Source: Cellulomonas phragmiteti | Lineage (GTDB): Bacteria > Actinomycetota > Actinomycetes > Actinomycetales > Cellulomonadaceae | Length of the DNA stretch: 64,000 bases | NCBI RefSeq assembly: GCF_016862775.1 | Contig: NZ_BONP01000008.1 | Span: forward strand, 109,310-173,309 | Direction: 5' to 3' | Shown: positions 1 to 9,983 of the stretch, one piece after another | How the letters are laid out: each line of letters opens with the position of its first letter | Numbering within the stretch: the first letter of the stretch is position 1 | Translations under genes and position numbers: made by a program | Notes under the pieces: model-generated | What the model was told of the DNA's origin: nothing | What the model saw: the letters and a program-made list of their open reading frames with translations, nothing else | Databases searched by the model: none

Positions 1-122
1 CGGGCGTGCAGACGGGCGAGCCGGTCACGGGCCCACGCGTCGATGCGCTCCTCGACGACCGTGAGCTCGCGCGTGCCGGGGCGGGGGAGGGACGCACGCA
101 GGTCGCGGAGCACGACGCCCAT
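1..122 (-). CDS. hypothetical protein, N-terminal part, cut by the window edge
   Basis: An open frame on the minus strand starts at an ATG at 122 and runs off the left edge after about 40 codons. It lies about 100 bases downstream of the desaturase on the same strand. The visible protein begins MGVVLRDLRASLP and is rich in Arg, Asp and Glu, with no signal peptide or membrane segment. I do not recognise a family. The ribosome site is weak (GGTGAG directly before ATG), so the start is uncertain, and the frame stays open for some distance upstream without a better start. It may be co-transcribed with the desaturase. Confidence 0.35.
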   Translation of the reverse strand, partial: MGVVLRDLRASLPRPGTRELTVVEERIDAWARDRLARLHA

Positions 123-223
123 CTCACCGCGGCGGTGCGGGAGACGGGCGTCGTCCTCGGTCGGTTTCCCGGCGGGACCTGTGCAGATCCTGTGCGACGC
201 CGCGCTGGGGGCGCCGCGCGACG

Positions 224-1321
224 TCAGCGGGTGGAGCGGGGGCGGTACCGCTGGACCATCGGGCAGTCGAAGGGGTCGCGTGCGGACAGGCCGACGCGGT
301 TGAGGTACTGGATCACCAGGGCGTACGAGCGTACGAGCGAGGTCTCGGTGTACGGCATGCCGACGCTCTCGCAGTGCGCACGGACCAGCTTGCGGGCGCG
401 CGCCAGGTGGGGGCGCGGCATGTTCGGGAACAGGTGGTGCTCGATCTGCGCGTCCAGGCCGCCCATGAGCTGCGTGACGAACGTGCCACCGCCGATGTTG
501 CGCGACGTGAGCACCTGCTTGGACAGGAAGTCCAGCCGGCTGTCGGCCGGGATGATCGCCATGCCCTTGTGGTTCGGGGCGAACGAGGCGCCCATGTAGA
601 CGCCGAAGACGGCGAGCTGCACGGCGAGGAACGCCGCGGCCAGGCCCAGCGGGAGCGCCCAGACCACGAGGGCGACGTAGATGCTCAGCCGCGCCGTGAG
701 GATGACGAGCTCGAGCGTGCGGGCACGCGACGCGGGAGCGGCGATGAGGCTCTTGTACGCCAGGACGTGCAGGTTGACGCCCTCGAGCGTCAGCAGCGGG
801 AAGAACAGCCACCCCTGCTTGCGGGTGATGGCGGCCATGAGGCCCCGCTGCTTCGCGGCGTCCTCCTCGAGGAAGGAGATCGTGTCCCACTCGATGTCCG
901 GGTCCTTGCCGACGCGGTTGGGGTTCGCGTGGTGCCGCGTGTGCTTGGTCATCCACCAGGAGTGGCTGATGCCGACGACGCCGTTGGCGAGCGCACGGCC
1001 GAGGCGGTCGTTGGCGGGGCCGGTCAGCAGCACCTGGCGGTGCGACGCCTCGTGGGCGACGAACGCGAACTGCGTGAGGACCAGGCCGAGGCCGGCGGCG
1101 ACCAGCAGCTGCCACCAGGAGTCCCCGAGCAGCACGAACGCCGTGACCAGGCCGGCGAGCAGCGTGGTCAGACCCGCGAGCAGGGAGATGTAGAAGCCGG
1201 GGGTACGGTCGAGCAGGCCTGCCTCGCGCACCTGGGCGGACAGCTCGTGGTAGCTGCCGGTCGCCGCCGCCTGACGGGGGCGCGTCGGGACGGGGGGCGC
1301 AGATACGGGTGCAGCAGCCAC
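224..1321 (-). CDS. membrane fatty acid (acyl-CoA/acyl-lipid) desaturase
   Basis: A 365-residue integral membrane di-iron desaturase of the FADS family, which inserts a double bond into a fatty acyl chain using O2 and an electron donor. Three histidine boxes are visible: HEASH at about 90-94, HTRHH at about 127-131 and QIEHH at about 292-296. Hydrophobic segments lie at about 43-66, 70-90 and 205-245. There is no fused cytochrome b5 domain. A GGAGG ribosome site precedes the ATG. The promoter region holds a perfect palindromic operator candidate (1393-1408), so the gene is probably controlled by a TetR-type repressor. No ferredoxin reductase partner lies beside it. Substrate and double-bond position cannot be told from the sequence. 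Confidence 0.9.
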   Translation of the reverse strand: MAAAPVSAPPVPTRPRQAAATGSYHELSAQVREAGLLDRTPGFYISLLAGLTTLLAGLVTAFVLLGDSWWQLLVAAGLGLVLTQFAFVAHEASHRQVLLTGPANDRLGRALANGVVGISHSWWMTKHTRHHANPNRVGKDPDIEWDTISFLEEDAAKQRGLMAAITRKQGWLFFPLLTLEGVNLHVLAYKSLIAAPASRARTLELVILTARLSIYVALVVWALPLGLAAAFLAVQLAVFGVYMGASFAPNHKGMAIIPADSRLDFLSKQVLTSRNIGGGTFVTQLMGGLDAQIEHHLFPNMPRPHLARARKLVRAHCESVGMPYTETSLVRSYALVIQYLNRVGLSARDPFDCPMVQRYRPRSTR

Positions 1322-1390
1322 ATGACCTCCAGGGCTGATTCGACTTCCCAGCCGTGGGGTGGAGCGGGTGCTCGTCGTGCGGATGCCCCT

Positions 1391-1410
1391 ACCCTACGCG
1401 ACCGTAGGTT
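1391..1410 (-). promoter_or_regulatory. palindromic operator candidate upstream of the desaturase
   Basis: The half-sites CCTACG (1393-1398) and CGTAGG (1403-1408) form a perfect inverted repeat around CGAC, and the outer A/T pair at 1391 and 1410 extends the symmetry. It lies about 70-90 bases before the desaturase start, between that gene and the end of ppgK. TetR-family regulators of fatty acid genes in actinobacteria commonly bind sites of this TACG/CGTA type; assignment to a particular regulator is inference. Confidence 0.55.
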
Positions 1411-1447
1411 CGCTGTCCCGAGGTCGGGCAGGGTGAGTTGCGCGGGC

Positions 1448-2230
1448 TCAGCGCCGGTCGGTCGCGGCCAGCCTCGCGGCCCCGACGATCCCGGCGGCGT
1501 TGCGCAGCCCGGCGGGCACGATGCGGGTGCGCAGGTCCAGCAGCGGCAGGAACTGCTCGTGCTTCTTGCTCACCCCGCCCCCGACGACGATGAGGTCCGG
1601 CCAGAACAGGTTCTCGACGACCGAGAAGTAGCGCTGCAGCCGCGCCGCCCACTGCTCGAACGTCAGGCCGTCGCGGTCCCGGGCGGCGTCCGACGCACGC
1701 GACTCGGCGTCGTGGCCGTCGATCTCCAGGTGCCCCAGCTCGGTGTTCGGGACGAGCACGCCGTCCACGACGAGCGCCGACCCGATACCGGTGCCCAGCG
1801 TGACGACCAGCACGACCCCGGGCACGTCCTTCGCGGCGCCGTACACGACCTCGGCGTAGCCGGCGGCGTCCGCGTCGTTCACGGCCACCACCTGGCGGCC
1901 CGTGGCCGCGCCGATCGTCGCGGCCACGTCCGTGCCGATCCAGGAGTCGTCGACGTTCGCCGCCGACTGCGCGACCCCGTGCAGGATCACGGCGGGGAAG
2001 GTCACGCCGATGGGGACGTCCTTGTCGAGGTCGAACGAGTCGACGACCTCGGCCACGGTCCGGGCTACCGCCGGGGGAGTCGCGGGCTGCGGTGTGGGGA
2101 TCCGCACGCGGTCCCCGGTGAAGTCCCCGGAGGCGAGGTCGACCGGCGCGCCCTTGATGCCGGACCCGCCGATGTCGATGCCGAACGCCGTGCCGACCTC
2201 GTGGTGCTTGTGCTTCGCGTCGTTGCTCAT
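1448..2230 (-). CDS. ppgK: polyphosphate glucokinase (ROK fold)
   Basis: A 260-residue cytosolic kinase that phosphorylates glucose to glucose 6-phosphate using inorganic polyphosphate (and often ATP). The N-terminal phosphate-binding motif [11 protein letters not shown] is at about 17-27, followed by NDADAAG near 117-123 and the [10 protein letters not shown] segment near 142-151, a pattern and length typical of actinobacterial PPGK. The start ATG at 2230 overlaps the map stop as ATGA, so the two genes are translationally coupled. A longer upstream open frame in this register only shadows map. With the PPi-type phosphofructokinase near 59 kb it fits a phosphate-polymer-driven glycolysis. Confidence 0.92.
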   Translation of the reverse strand: MSNDAKHKHHEVGTAFGIDIGGSGIKGAPVDLASGDFTGDRVRIPTPQPATPPAVARTVAEVVDSFDLDKDVPIGVTFPAVILHGVAQSAANVDDSWIGTDVAATIGAATGRQVVAVNDADAAGYAEVVYGAAKDVPGVVLVVTLGTGIGSALVVDGVLVPNTELGHLEIDGHDAESRASDAARDRDGLTFEQWAARLQRYFSVVENLFWPDLIVVGGGVSKKHEQFLPLLDLRTRIVPAGLRNAAGIVGAARLAATDRR

Positions 2231-3099
2231 GGCAGCGTCAGGATCTCCGCTCCGGTGTCGGTGACCAGCAGGGTGTGCTCGAACTGCGCCGACCGGCGGC
2301 GGTCGGCGGTGACGACCGTCCACCCGTCGTCCCACATCTCCCAGTCGGCGGTGCCCAGGTCGAGCATCGGCTCGATGGTGAAGACCATGCCCGGCTCGAT
2401 GACGGTCGCGTACTCGGGTGCCGCGTCGTAGTGCGGCACGATGAGCCCCGTGTGGAACGCGGGGCCCACGCCGTGGCCGGTGAAGTCCCGCACCACGCCG
2501 TAGCCGAACCGGGCCGCGAACTTCTCGATGACGCGGCCGACGACGTTGATCTCGCGTCCCGGCCGCACCGCGGAGATCGCGCGCCGCAGGGCCTCGGCGG
2601 TGCGTTCGACGAGCAGCCGTGACTCCTCGTCGACGTCGCCGACGAGGAAGGTGGCGTTGTTGTCGCCGTGCATGCCGCCGGTGTACGCGGTGATGTCGAC
2701 GTTGACGATGTCGCCGTCCTGCAGGACCGTCGAGTCGGGGATGCCGTGGCAGATCACCTCGTTGACGGACGTGCACAGCGACTTCGGGAAGCCGCGGTAG
2801 CCGAGCGTCGAGGGGTACGCGCCGTGGTCCAGCAGGAACTCGTGGCCGATGGCGTCGAGCTCGTCGGTCGTCACGCCGGGGGCGACGTGCCGACCGACCT
2901 CCTGCAGTGCCTGCGCCGCGATGCGCGCGGCCACCCGGACCCGCTCGACCGACTCGTCGTCGAGCACGTCGGAGCCCCGCCACGGAGCGGGCATCGGCTT
3001 GTCGACGTACTCGGGGCGGGGGATGTGCGCGGGGACGGCGCGCCGCGGGCTGACCTGCCCGGGGACGAGCGCCGTGCGCGGCGGGTGGACCGGCGGCAT
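2227..3099 (-). CDS. map: type I methionine aminopeptidase
   Basis: A 290-residue metalloprotease that removes the initiator methionine from nascent proteins. It shows the pita-bread fold signatures: [19 protein letters not shown] with metal-binding Asp residues, [11 protein letters not shown] with the metal-binding His, and the late TIEPML and FEHTLLVT segments carrying the Glu ligands. The N-terminal extension of about 40 residues ([14 protein letters not shown]) is normal for the actinobacterial MapB type. The ATG at 3099 was chosen because TAGACT lies at 3112-3107, 7 bases upstream, as in a leaderless transcript. First gene of the map-ppgK operon. Confidence 0.94.
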   Translation of the reverse strand: MPPVHPPRTALVPGQVSPRRAVPAHIPRPEYVDKPMPAPWRGSDVLDDESVERVRVAARIAAQALQEVGRHVAPGVTTDELDAIGHEFLLDHGAYPSTLGYRGFPKSLCTSVNEVICHGIPDSTVLQDGDIVNVDITAYTGGMHGDNNATFLVGDVDEESRLLVERTAEALRRAISAVRPGREINVVGRVIEKFAARFGYGVVRDFTGHGVGPAFHTGLIVPHYDAAPEYATVIEPGMVFTIEPMLDLGTADWEMWDDGWTVVTADRRRSAQFEHTLLVTDTGAEILTLP

Positions 3100-3156
3100 G
3101 CCTGGCAGTCTACGTAGCGGCAGGGCTGCCCGGCCCGCCGGACGGGAGGAGCCCAC

Positions 3157-3342
3157 GTGAGCGAGTACTTCTACAACACCCGCACCCACGAGGTCGAGGA
3201 GGGGCGCCAGAGCACGTCGTCACAGCTCATGGGCCCCTACGCGACGCGCGAGGAGGCGGCCGAGGCCCTGGACCGTGCCCGTGCGCGCAACGAGACCTGG
3301 GAGGCCGAGACCGAGGCGTGGGAGGACGAGGACCGGTCCTGA
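3157..3342 (+). CDS. small conserved acidic actinobacterial protein
   Basis: A 61-residue protein beginning [16 protein letters not shown] and ending in an acidic helix. The pattern of a [13 protein letters not shown] start followed by [13 protein letters not shown] resembles short SPOR-like or sliding-window helper proteins found widely in actinobacteria next to map. The GTG start at 3157 is preceded by GGAGG at about 3146-3150, an ideal spacing. It is divergent from map and convergent with panB. There is no catalytic motif and its function is unknown. Confidence 0.75.
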   Translation: MSEYFYNTRTHEVEEGRQSTSSQLMGPYATREEAAEALDRARARNETWEAETEAWEDEDRS

Positions 3343-3363
3343 GCGGCGTCCGGCCGGGCAGCG

Positions 3364-3382
3364 GCCGCCGGGCGCCGGCGGC
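3364..3382. terminator. GC hairpin between convergent genes
   Basis: GCCGCCGG (3364-3371) and CCGGCGGC (3375-3382) pair perfectly around a GCG loop. It sits between the stop of the 61-residue gene and the stop of panB. There is no T tract, which is usual at this GC content. Confidence 0.6.
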
Positions 3383-3388
3383 GCGGGC

Positions 3389-4210
<822 letters not shown>

Positions 4211-4327
4211 GCCGCGAGCCTATCCGCGGGCGCCCGCGCGGCGCTGTGAGTCCCCGCACAGGAGCTGCGGGCCGCCACGTGCGGGACGGTCGCACCGGGA
4301 CGGCCGGTCATCAGGCAGGATGTACGC

Positions 4328-5665
4328 ATGGACAGGCAGCAGGAGTTCGTGCTCCGGACCGTCGAGGAGCGGGACATCCGCTTCATCCGTCTGTGGTTCA
4401 CGGACGTGCTCGGGATGCTCAAGTCGGTGGCGGTCGCCCCGGCGGAGCTCGAGCAGGCGTTCAGCGAGGGCATCGGGTTCGACGGCAGCGCGATCGAGGG
4501 CCTCACGCGCGTGTACGAGGCCGACATGATCGCCAAGCCGGATCCGTCGACGTTCCAGATCCTGCCCTGGCGGGGTGAGCGCCACGGCACCGCGCGCATG
4601 TTCTGCGACCTGCTGACACCGGACGGCGAGCCGTCCCTGGCGGACTCGCGCTACGTGCTCAAGCGGGCGCTGGACCGGGCGAGCGATCGCGGCTTCACCT
4701 TCTACACGCACCCCGAGGTCGAGTTCTACCTCTTCGACGCACCCGCGGACCCGACCCGCCCGCTCGTGCCGGTCGACCAGGGTGGCTACTTCGACCACGT
4801 GCCGCGCGGCACCGCGCACGACTTCCGGCGCGCCGCGATCACGATGCTCGAGTCGATGGGCATCTCGGTGGAGTTCTCCCACCACGAGGCGGGTCCGGGG
4901 CAGAACGAGATCGACCTGCGGTACGCCGACGCGCTGACGACGGCGGACAACATCATGACGTTCCGCACCGTGGTCAAGGAGGTGGCGCTCGAGCAGGGCG
5001 TGTTCGCCTCCTTCATGCCCAAGCCGCTGGCGGACCAGCCGGGCTCCGGCATGCACACGCACGTCTCGCTCTTCGAGGGTGACCGCAACGCGTTCCACGA
5101 GCCCGGTGCGCCGCTCGAGCTGTCGAAGGTCGCGCGCTCGTTCATCGCGGGGCTGCTGATCCACGCGGCCGAGATCACGGCGGTGACGAACCAGTTCGTC
5201 AACTCCTACAAGCGGCTGTGGGGCGGCGCCGAGGCGCCGAGCTTCATCTGCTGGGGGCACAACAACCGCTCGGCGCTCGTCCGGGTGCCGATGTACAAGC
5301 CCGGCAAGGGCAACTCGAGCCGCGTCGAGTACCGCGGCGTGGACTCGGCGACCAACCCCTACCTGGCGTTCGCGCTGCTGCTCGCCGCCGGGCTCAAGGG
5401 CATCGAGGAGGAGTACGAGCTGCCCGAGGGCGCCGAGGACGACGTGTGGGAGCTGACCGACGCGGAGCGCAAGGCGCTCGGCATCGAGCCGCTGCCGACG
5501 TCGCTCGAGGCGGCGATCGAGGTCATGGAGCGCTCCGAGCTGGTGGCCGAGACGCTGGGCGAGCACGTGTTCGACTACTTCCTGCGCAACAAGCGCCAGG
5601 AGTGGGCCGAGTACCGGGCCCAGGTGACGCCGTACGAGCTGCAGCGGTTCCTGCCGCTGATCTGA
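4328..5665 (+). CDS. glnA2: type I glutamine synthetase, GlnA2 class
   Basis: A 445-residue enzyme of the glutamine synthetase fold, which makes glutamine from glutamate, ammonia and ATP. Visible are the beta-grasp start, GFDGSAIEG, the metal and glutamate residues in FYTHPEVEFYLF, HHEAGPGQNEIDLR, and the GSGMHTHVSL active-site strand. The loop that holds the adenylylated tyrosine in the GSI-beta class reads DVWELT here, with Trp where GlnA1 has Tyr, so it should not be a GlnE target. Its shorter length also fits GlnA2. CAGGAT sits 6 bases before the ATG, a leaderless arrangement. It lies 4 bases upstream of glnE, so they form an operon. Confidence 0.9.
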   Translation: MDRQQEFVLRTVEERDIRFIRLWFTDVLGMLKSVAVAPAELEQAFSEGIGFDGSAIEGLTRVYEADMIAKPDPSTFQILPWRGERHGTARMFCDLLTPDGEPSLADSRYVLKRALDRASDRGFTFYTHPEVEFYLFDAPADPTRPLVPVDQGGYFDHVPRGTAHDFRRAAITMLESMGISVEFSHHEAGPGQNEIDLRYADALTTADNIMTFRTVVKEVALEQGVFASFMPKPLADQPGSGMHTHVSLFEGDRNAFHEPGAPLELSKVARSFIAGLLIHAAEITAVTNQFVNSYKRLWGGAEAPSFICWGHNNRSALVRVPMYKPGKGNSSRVEYRGVDSATNPYLAFALLLAAGLKGIEEEYELPEGAEDDVWELTDAERKALGIEPLPTSLEAAIEVMERSELVAETLGEHVFDYFLRNKRQEWAEYRAQVTPYELQRFLPLI

Positions 5666-5669
5666 CGCC

Positions 5670-8600
5670 ATGTCCACGCCGACCGGACGTGGGGCCTCGC
5701 TCGCGACGCGTCTGACGCGCGTGGGCGTGGCGGACGTGCCGCGCGCCGAGCGGCTGCTGGCCGACGCGGCACTGACCGACGTCGACCCCGGGGTCGCCGA
5801 CCACGTCGTCGGCGACCTCTCCGAGGTCGGTGACCCCGACGAGGCGCTGCTGGCGGTCGCGAAGATCGCGGGCGCCGTCCAGCGGGACCCGGAGCTGTCG
5901 CACCTGCTGCGAGAGCTCCTGGCCGAGCCGGGACCTGGCCGCACGCGCCTGCTGGCGGTGACCGGGGCGTCGCTCGCGATCGGCAACACGCTGGCCGCCC
6001 ACCCCGGCAACCTGCGGGTCGTCGCGGACCCCGCGTCCGGCATCGGCGTCCCGTGCCGCGACGTCCGTGCCGAGCTGCTGCGTGCCGTGGACGCGGACCC
6101 CGACGCCGACGTGCCCGTGGCGGGGCTCGCGGGCGTGGCCGGCGTCGACGCGATGCGATGCGCCTACCGCACCCGCCTGCTGCGCATCGCGGCGACGGAC
6201 CTCACCGCGGACGACCCGCTCAGCCGCCTCCCGGGCGTCGGCGCCGCGCTGGCCGACCTCGCGGCGGCCGCGCTCGAGGCCGCGCTCGCCGTCGCGCGCG
6301 CCGACCTCGAGGACGAGGGGCGCGGGGTCCGGCTCGCGGTCATCGGGATGGGCAAGGCCGGGGGGCGCGAGCTGAACTACGTGTCGGACGTCGACGTGGT
6401 GTACGTCGCCGAGCCCGTCGCGGGCACCGACGAGGACGAGGCGATGGTCGCCGGTGCGCGGCTCGCCGCCGGCCTGGCACGCGCGTGCTCGGCGCCGGCG
6501 GGTGAGCCCGCGCTGTGGCCGGTGGACGCCGCGCTGCGACCCGAGGGCAAGGACGGTCCGCTCGTGCGGACCCTGGCCAGCCACCGCGCCTACTACGAGC
6601 GGTGGGCCCGGACGTGGGAGTTCCAGGCGCTGCTCAAGGCACGCCCCCTGGCCGGGGACCACGAGCTGGGGCTCGCGTACGTCGAGACCGTCAACCCGCT
6701 GGTGTGGTCGGCGGTGCAGCGCGAGAACTTCGTCGAGGACTCGCAGGCGATGCGCCGCCGCGTCGAGGCGCACGTCCCGCGCGCCGAGGCGGACCGCCAG
6801 CTCAAGCTCGGCGTCGGAGGGCTGCGGGACGTCGAGTTCACGGTGCAGCTCCTCCAGCTCGTGCACGGGCGCGCCGACGACTCCATCCGCAGCCCCAGCA
6901 CGCTGACCGCGCTCGCCGCGCTCGCCGCCGGCGGGTACGTGGGGCGTCAGCACGCCGCCCAGCTGGCCGTCTGCTACCGCTGGATGCGGATGATGGAGCA
7001 CAGGATCCAGCTGCACCGCCTGCAGCGCACGCACCTGGTGCCCACCGCCGAGGCCGACCTGCGACGGCTGTCGCGGACGATGGGCATGCGGGTCGAGGGA
7101 CCCGCGGGCCTGCTCGAACGCTGGCGCACGACGCGTCGTGACGTGCGGCGGCTGCACGAGGAGCTCTTCTACCGCCCGCTGCTGCCGGCGACGGCACGGC
7201 TGTCGACGGCCGAGGCGAGCCTCGCGCCGGAGGCCGCCCGCGCGCGGCTCGCCGCGATCGGCTACCGGGACCCGGCCGGCGCCGTGCGGCACATCGCCGC
7301 GCTCGCCGACGGGGTGTCCCGACGCGCCGCGATCCAGCGGCAGCTGCTGCCGGTGATGCTCGGGTGGTTCGCGGACGGCGCCGACCCCGACGGCGGGCTG
7401 CTGGCGTTCCGGCGCCTGTCCGACCAGCTGGGGACCACGCACTGGTACCTCAAGCTCCTGCGCGACTCCGGCACGGCGGCGCAGCGGCTCGCGCAGGTCC
7501 TGTCCACGTCGCGCTACGCCGCCGACGCGCTGCGGCGCTCCCCGGAGTCGGTGACGTGGCTCGACGACGACGCCGAGCTCGCGCCCCGCTCGGCGGAGCG
7601 CCTCGCGGCGGAGGCCGACGCGGTGCTGCGGCGCGCCGACGAGGCCGTCCCGGCCGTCACCGCCCTGCGGGCGCTGCGGCGCCGCGAGCTGGCGCGCACG
7701 GCGGTCGCCGACGTCCTCGGGGTGACCACGGGTGTGCGTGCGGCGCAGAGCCTGACCATCACCGCGGACGCGGTCCTCGCGGGGACGCTGCGCGTCGCCC
7801 TGACCGACGTCCGCACCACCATGGGCCTCGAGGCCGACCCCACGCGCGTGCTCGTGGTCGCGATGGGCCGGCTCGGCGGACGCGAGATGAGCTACTCGTC
7901 GGACGCGGACGTGCTGTTCGTCCACGACCCGCTGCCGGGCGCCGACGGGAAGATCGCCCAGGACTTCGCCGTCGCCGTCGCGTCCCGGGTGCGTCAGCTG
8001 CTCGGGAGCATGGGGCCCGAGCCGACGCTCAGCGTGGACGCCGACCTGCGGCCCGAGGGGCGCAACGGACCGCTCGCACGGTCGTTCGACGCCTACGTCG
8101 AGTACTACCAGCGCTGGTCGTCGCCGTGGGAGAGCCAGGCGCTGCTCCGGGCGCGGCCCGTCGCCGGCGACACCGGGCTGGGGGAGCGCTTCATCGAGCT
8201 CATCGCCCCGCTGCGCTACCCGCCGGGCGGCCTGGACCCGGCGACCGTGCGCGAGGTGCGGCGCATCAAGGCGCGGGTGGAGGCCGAGCGGCTGCCCCGC
8301 GGCGTCGACCCGCTCCGCCACGTCAAGCTCGGCCGCGGCGGCATCAGCGACGTCGAGTGGACGGCGCAGCTCCTCCAGCTGCAGCACGCGCACGAGGTCC
8401 CCGCCCTGCGGACCACGTCGACCCTCGACGCTCTCGACGCCGCCCGCGACGCGGAGCTCCTCGACGACGCGGACACGACCGTCCTGCGGGAGGCGTGGGA
8501 GCTCGCCTCCCGGGTCCGGGACGCGAACGTGCTGTGGACCGGCCGCGCGGAGGGGGCGCACGCGGACGTCCTGCCGCACGACCGCACCGCCCTCGCCGGT

Positions 8601-8711
8601 GTCGCGCACGTGCTCGGCGGGTCCGCGGGGTCGGGGGCGATGCTCGAGGAGACGTACCTGCGCACGGCACGGCGTGCCCGCATGGTCGTCGAGCGGGTCT
8701 TCTACGGCTGA
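5670..8711 (+). CDS. glnE: bifunctional glutamine synthetase adenylyltransferase/deadenylylase
   Basis: A 1013-residue cytosolic regulator that adds AMP to, and removes it from, the target tyrosine of GlnA1 according to nitrogen status. Two nucleotidyltransferase domains are evident: GKAGGRELNYVSDVDVVYV near residue 230 and GRLGGREMSYSSDADVLFV near residue 735, each with the DxD metal pair. Each is followed by a helical GlnD-type domain containing the LKLGVGGLRDVEF or VKLGRGGISDVEW motif. Length and domain order are normal. It starts 4 bases after glnA2, and its substrate glnA1 lies convergently 1.7 kb away. Confidence 0.96.
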   Translation: MSTPTGRGASLATRLTRVGVADVPRAERLLADAALTDVDPGVADHVVGDLSEVGDPDEALLAVAKIAGAVQRDPELSHLLRELLAEPGPGRTRLLAVTGASLAIGNTLAAHPGNLRVVADPASGIGVPCRDVRAELLRAVDADPDADVPVAGLAGVAGVDAMRCAYRTRLLRIAATDLTADDPLSRLPGVGAALADLAAAALEAALAVARADLEDEGRGVRLAVIGMGKAGGRELNYVSDVDVVYVAEPVAGTDEDEAMVAGARLAAGLARACSAPAGEPALWPVDAALRPEGKDGPLVRTLASHRAYYERWARTWEFQALLKARPLAGDHELGLAYVETVNPLVWSAVQRENFVEDSQAMRRRVEAHVPRAEADRQLKLGVGGLRDVEFTVQLLQLVHGRADDSIRSPSTLTALAALAAGGYVGRQHAAQLAVCYRWMRMMEHRIQLHRLQRTHLVPTAEADLRRLSRTMGMRVEGPAGLLERWRTTRRDVRRLHEELFYRPLLPATARLSTAEASLAPEAARARLAAIGYRDPAGAVRHIAALADGVSRRAAIQRQLLPVMLGWFADGADPDGGLLAFRRLSDQLGTTHWYLKLLRDSGTAAQRLAQVLSTSRYAADALRRSPESVTWLDDDAELAPRSAERLAAEADAVLRRADEAVPAVTALRALRRRELARTAVADVLGVTTGVRAAQSLTITADAVLAGTLRVALTDVRTTMGLEADPTRVLVVAMGRLGGREMSYSSDADVLFVHDPLPGADGKIAQDFAVAVASRVRQLLGSMGPEPTLSVDADLRPEGRNGPLARSFDAYVEYYQRWSSPWESQALLRARPVAGDTGLGERFIELIAPLRYPPGGLDPATVREVRRIKARVEAERLPRGVDPLRHVKLGRGGISDVEWTAQLLQLQHAHEVPALRTTSTLDALDAARDAELLDDADTTVLREAWELASRVRDANVLWTGRAEGAHADVLPHDRTALAGVAHVLGGSAGSGAMLEETYLRTARRARMVVERVFYG

Positions 8712-8728
8712 GACGACCGCTGGTCGTC
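8712..8728 (+). terminator. hairpin after glnE
   Basis: GACGACC (8712-8718) pairs perfectly with GGTCGTC (8722-8728) across a GCT loop directly after the glnE stop. It would separate glnE from the P450 gene, which has its own promoter-like hexamer at 8744-8749. Confidence 0.5.
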
Positions 8729-8756
8729 CGCCCGGGTGACGCCTACAGTCGATCGG

Positions 8757-9983
8757 GTGACGGCCACCGCGGACGGGCAGACGCGTGGCGCACCGGGCAC
8801 GTGCCCGGTGCGCAAGCTGACGCAGCCCGACGACGGACTCGTCCCCGACCTGGCGAGCGTGGACGGCGGGGCGCCGCGCTGGCGCATCCGCTCGTACGCG
8901 CTGGCGCGTGCCGTCCTGCGCCGCCCCGACGGCACCCGGCAGGCGGGGTTCGGTGCCGACGGCCTGGGCGCGGGCCCCGTGCGGATCCGCCCGCCGATCC
9001 TGTACCTCGAGGGCGACGCGCACCACGCGCAGCGTCGCGCGTCGGCGCGGCTGTTCGCCCCGCGCGTCGTCGAGGGCTACCGCGACTGGATGCAGGAGAC
9101 GGCAGACCGGCTCGTCGTCGAGGTCCGGCCCGACCGCTGGACGGACCTGTCGCGGCTGACCATGCAGATGGCGGTCGAGGTCACCTCACGCGTCATCGGT
9201 CTCGACCACGGTGCGTCACCCGGTATGCGGCGTCGGCTCGACGAGTTCTTCGAGCCCACGACCGGTGGCTCCTCCGTGCTGGCGCGCTGGGGCGCGGCAC
9301 GCCGCAGCACCGCGATGCTGCGGTTCTTCCTCCTGGACGTGAAGCCGGCGATCCGTGCACGCCGTCGGCGCCGTCGGGACGACCTCATCAGCCGGCTCCT
9401 CGACGACGGCTACACCGACCTCGACATCCTCACCGAGTGCGTGACGTACGCCGCCGCCGGCATGGCCACCACCCGCGAGCTCATGACGGTCGCGGTGTGG
9501 CACCTGCTGGACGACGACGCGCTGCTGGCCCGGTACCGAGCGAGCGACCGGGACGGGCGCGTGGCGATCATCGAGGAGGTGCTGCGCCTCGAGCCGGTCG
9601 TCGGCCACCTGCTGCGCCGCACGACGGAGCCGCTGACGCTGGACGGGCCCGACGGGCCGGTCGACGTGCCCGTCGGCGCGCTGCTCGACATCGACCTGCG
9701 CGCCGTGAACGCCGACGGGCGGGTCGCCGGCGACGACCCGCTCGGGCTGTGCCCGGCGCGACCGCTGGCGCGCGCGGTCGGGCCGGTCGTGCTCGCGTTC
9801 GGTGACGGCCACCACCGGTGCCCGGGTGCGCCCTTGGCGTCGATGGAGGCCGAGATCTTCGTCTCCGCCCTGCTCCGCGACGACCTCGCGGCAGCAGGCC
9901 CGCCGCGCGTGCGGTGGAACGACGTCAGCCAGGGCTACGACCTGCGGGCGCTGCGGGTGCGACGGGTCCCGGGTGCCCGCTGA
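8757..9983 (+). CDS. cytochrome P450
   Basis: A haem-thiolate monooxygenase of about 408 residues. The K-helix ExxR is in EEVLRLEP, and the haem loop reads FGDGHHRCPGAPLASME with the Cys ligand. The I-helix reads AAGMATTRE, so the acidic residue usually found before the Thr is Ala. The GTG at 8757 is preferred because TACAGT (8744-8749) lies 7 bases before it, a leaderless layout; an in-frame GTG at 8736 would add 7 residues. It overlaps the next gene, a flavin-fold oxidase. It is inserted between glnE and glnA1, which are close together in relatives. The substrate is unknown. Confidence 0.88.
   Translation: MTATADGQTRGAPGTCPVRKLTQPDDGLVPDLASVDGGAPRWRIRSYALARAVLRRPDGTRQAGFGADGLGAGPVRIRPPILYLEGDAHHAQRRASARLFAPRVVEGYRDWMQETADRLVVEVRPDRWTDLSRLTMQMAVEVTSRVIGLDHGASPGMRRRLDEFFEPTTGGSSVLARWGAARRSTAMLRFFLLDVKPAIRARRRRRRDDLISRLLDDGYTDLDILTECVTYAAAGMATTRELMTVAVWHLLDDDALLARYRASDRDGRVAIIEEVLRLEPVVGHLLRRTTEPLTLDGPDGPVDVPVGALLDIDLRAVNADGRVAGDDPLGLCPARPLARAVGPVVLAFGDGHHRCPGAPLASMEAEIFVSALLRDDLAAAGPPRVRWNDVSQGYDLRALRVRRVPGAR

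Noticed and set aside
374..2431. A 685-codon plus-strand frame across the desaturase, ppgK and map
   Set aside because: It crosses three recognised genes and their promoter region in antisense; it has no motif or ribosome site.
3100..3189. A 30-residue extension of map
   Set aside because: The leaderless -10 TAGACT at 3112-3107 lies inside it, and the extension has no family support.
5523..9026. A 1167-codon open frame antisense to glnE
   Set aside because: It is Arg/Pro/Gly-rich low-complexity sequence with no domain, and is explained by third-position GC bias opposite a strongly coding gene.
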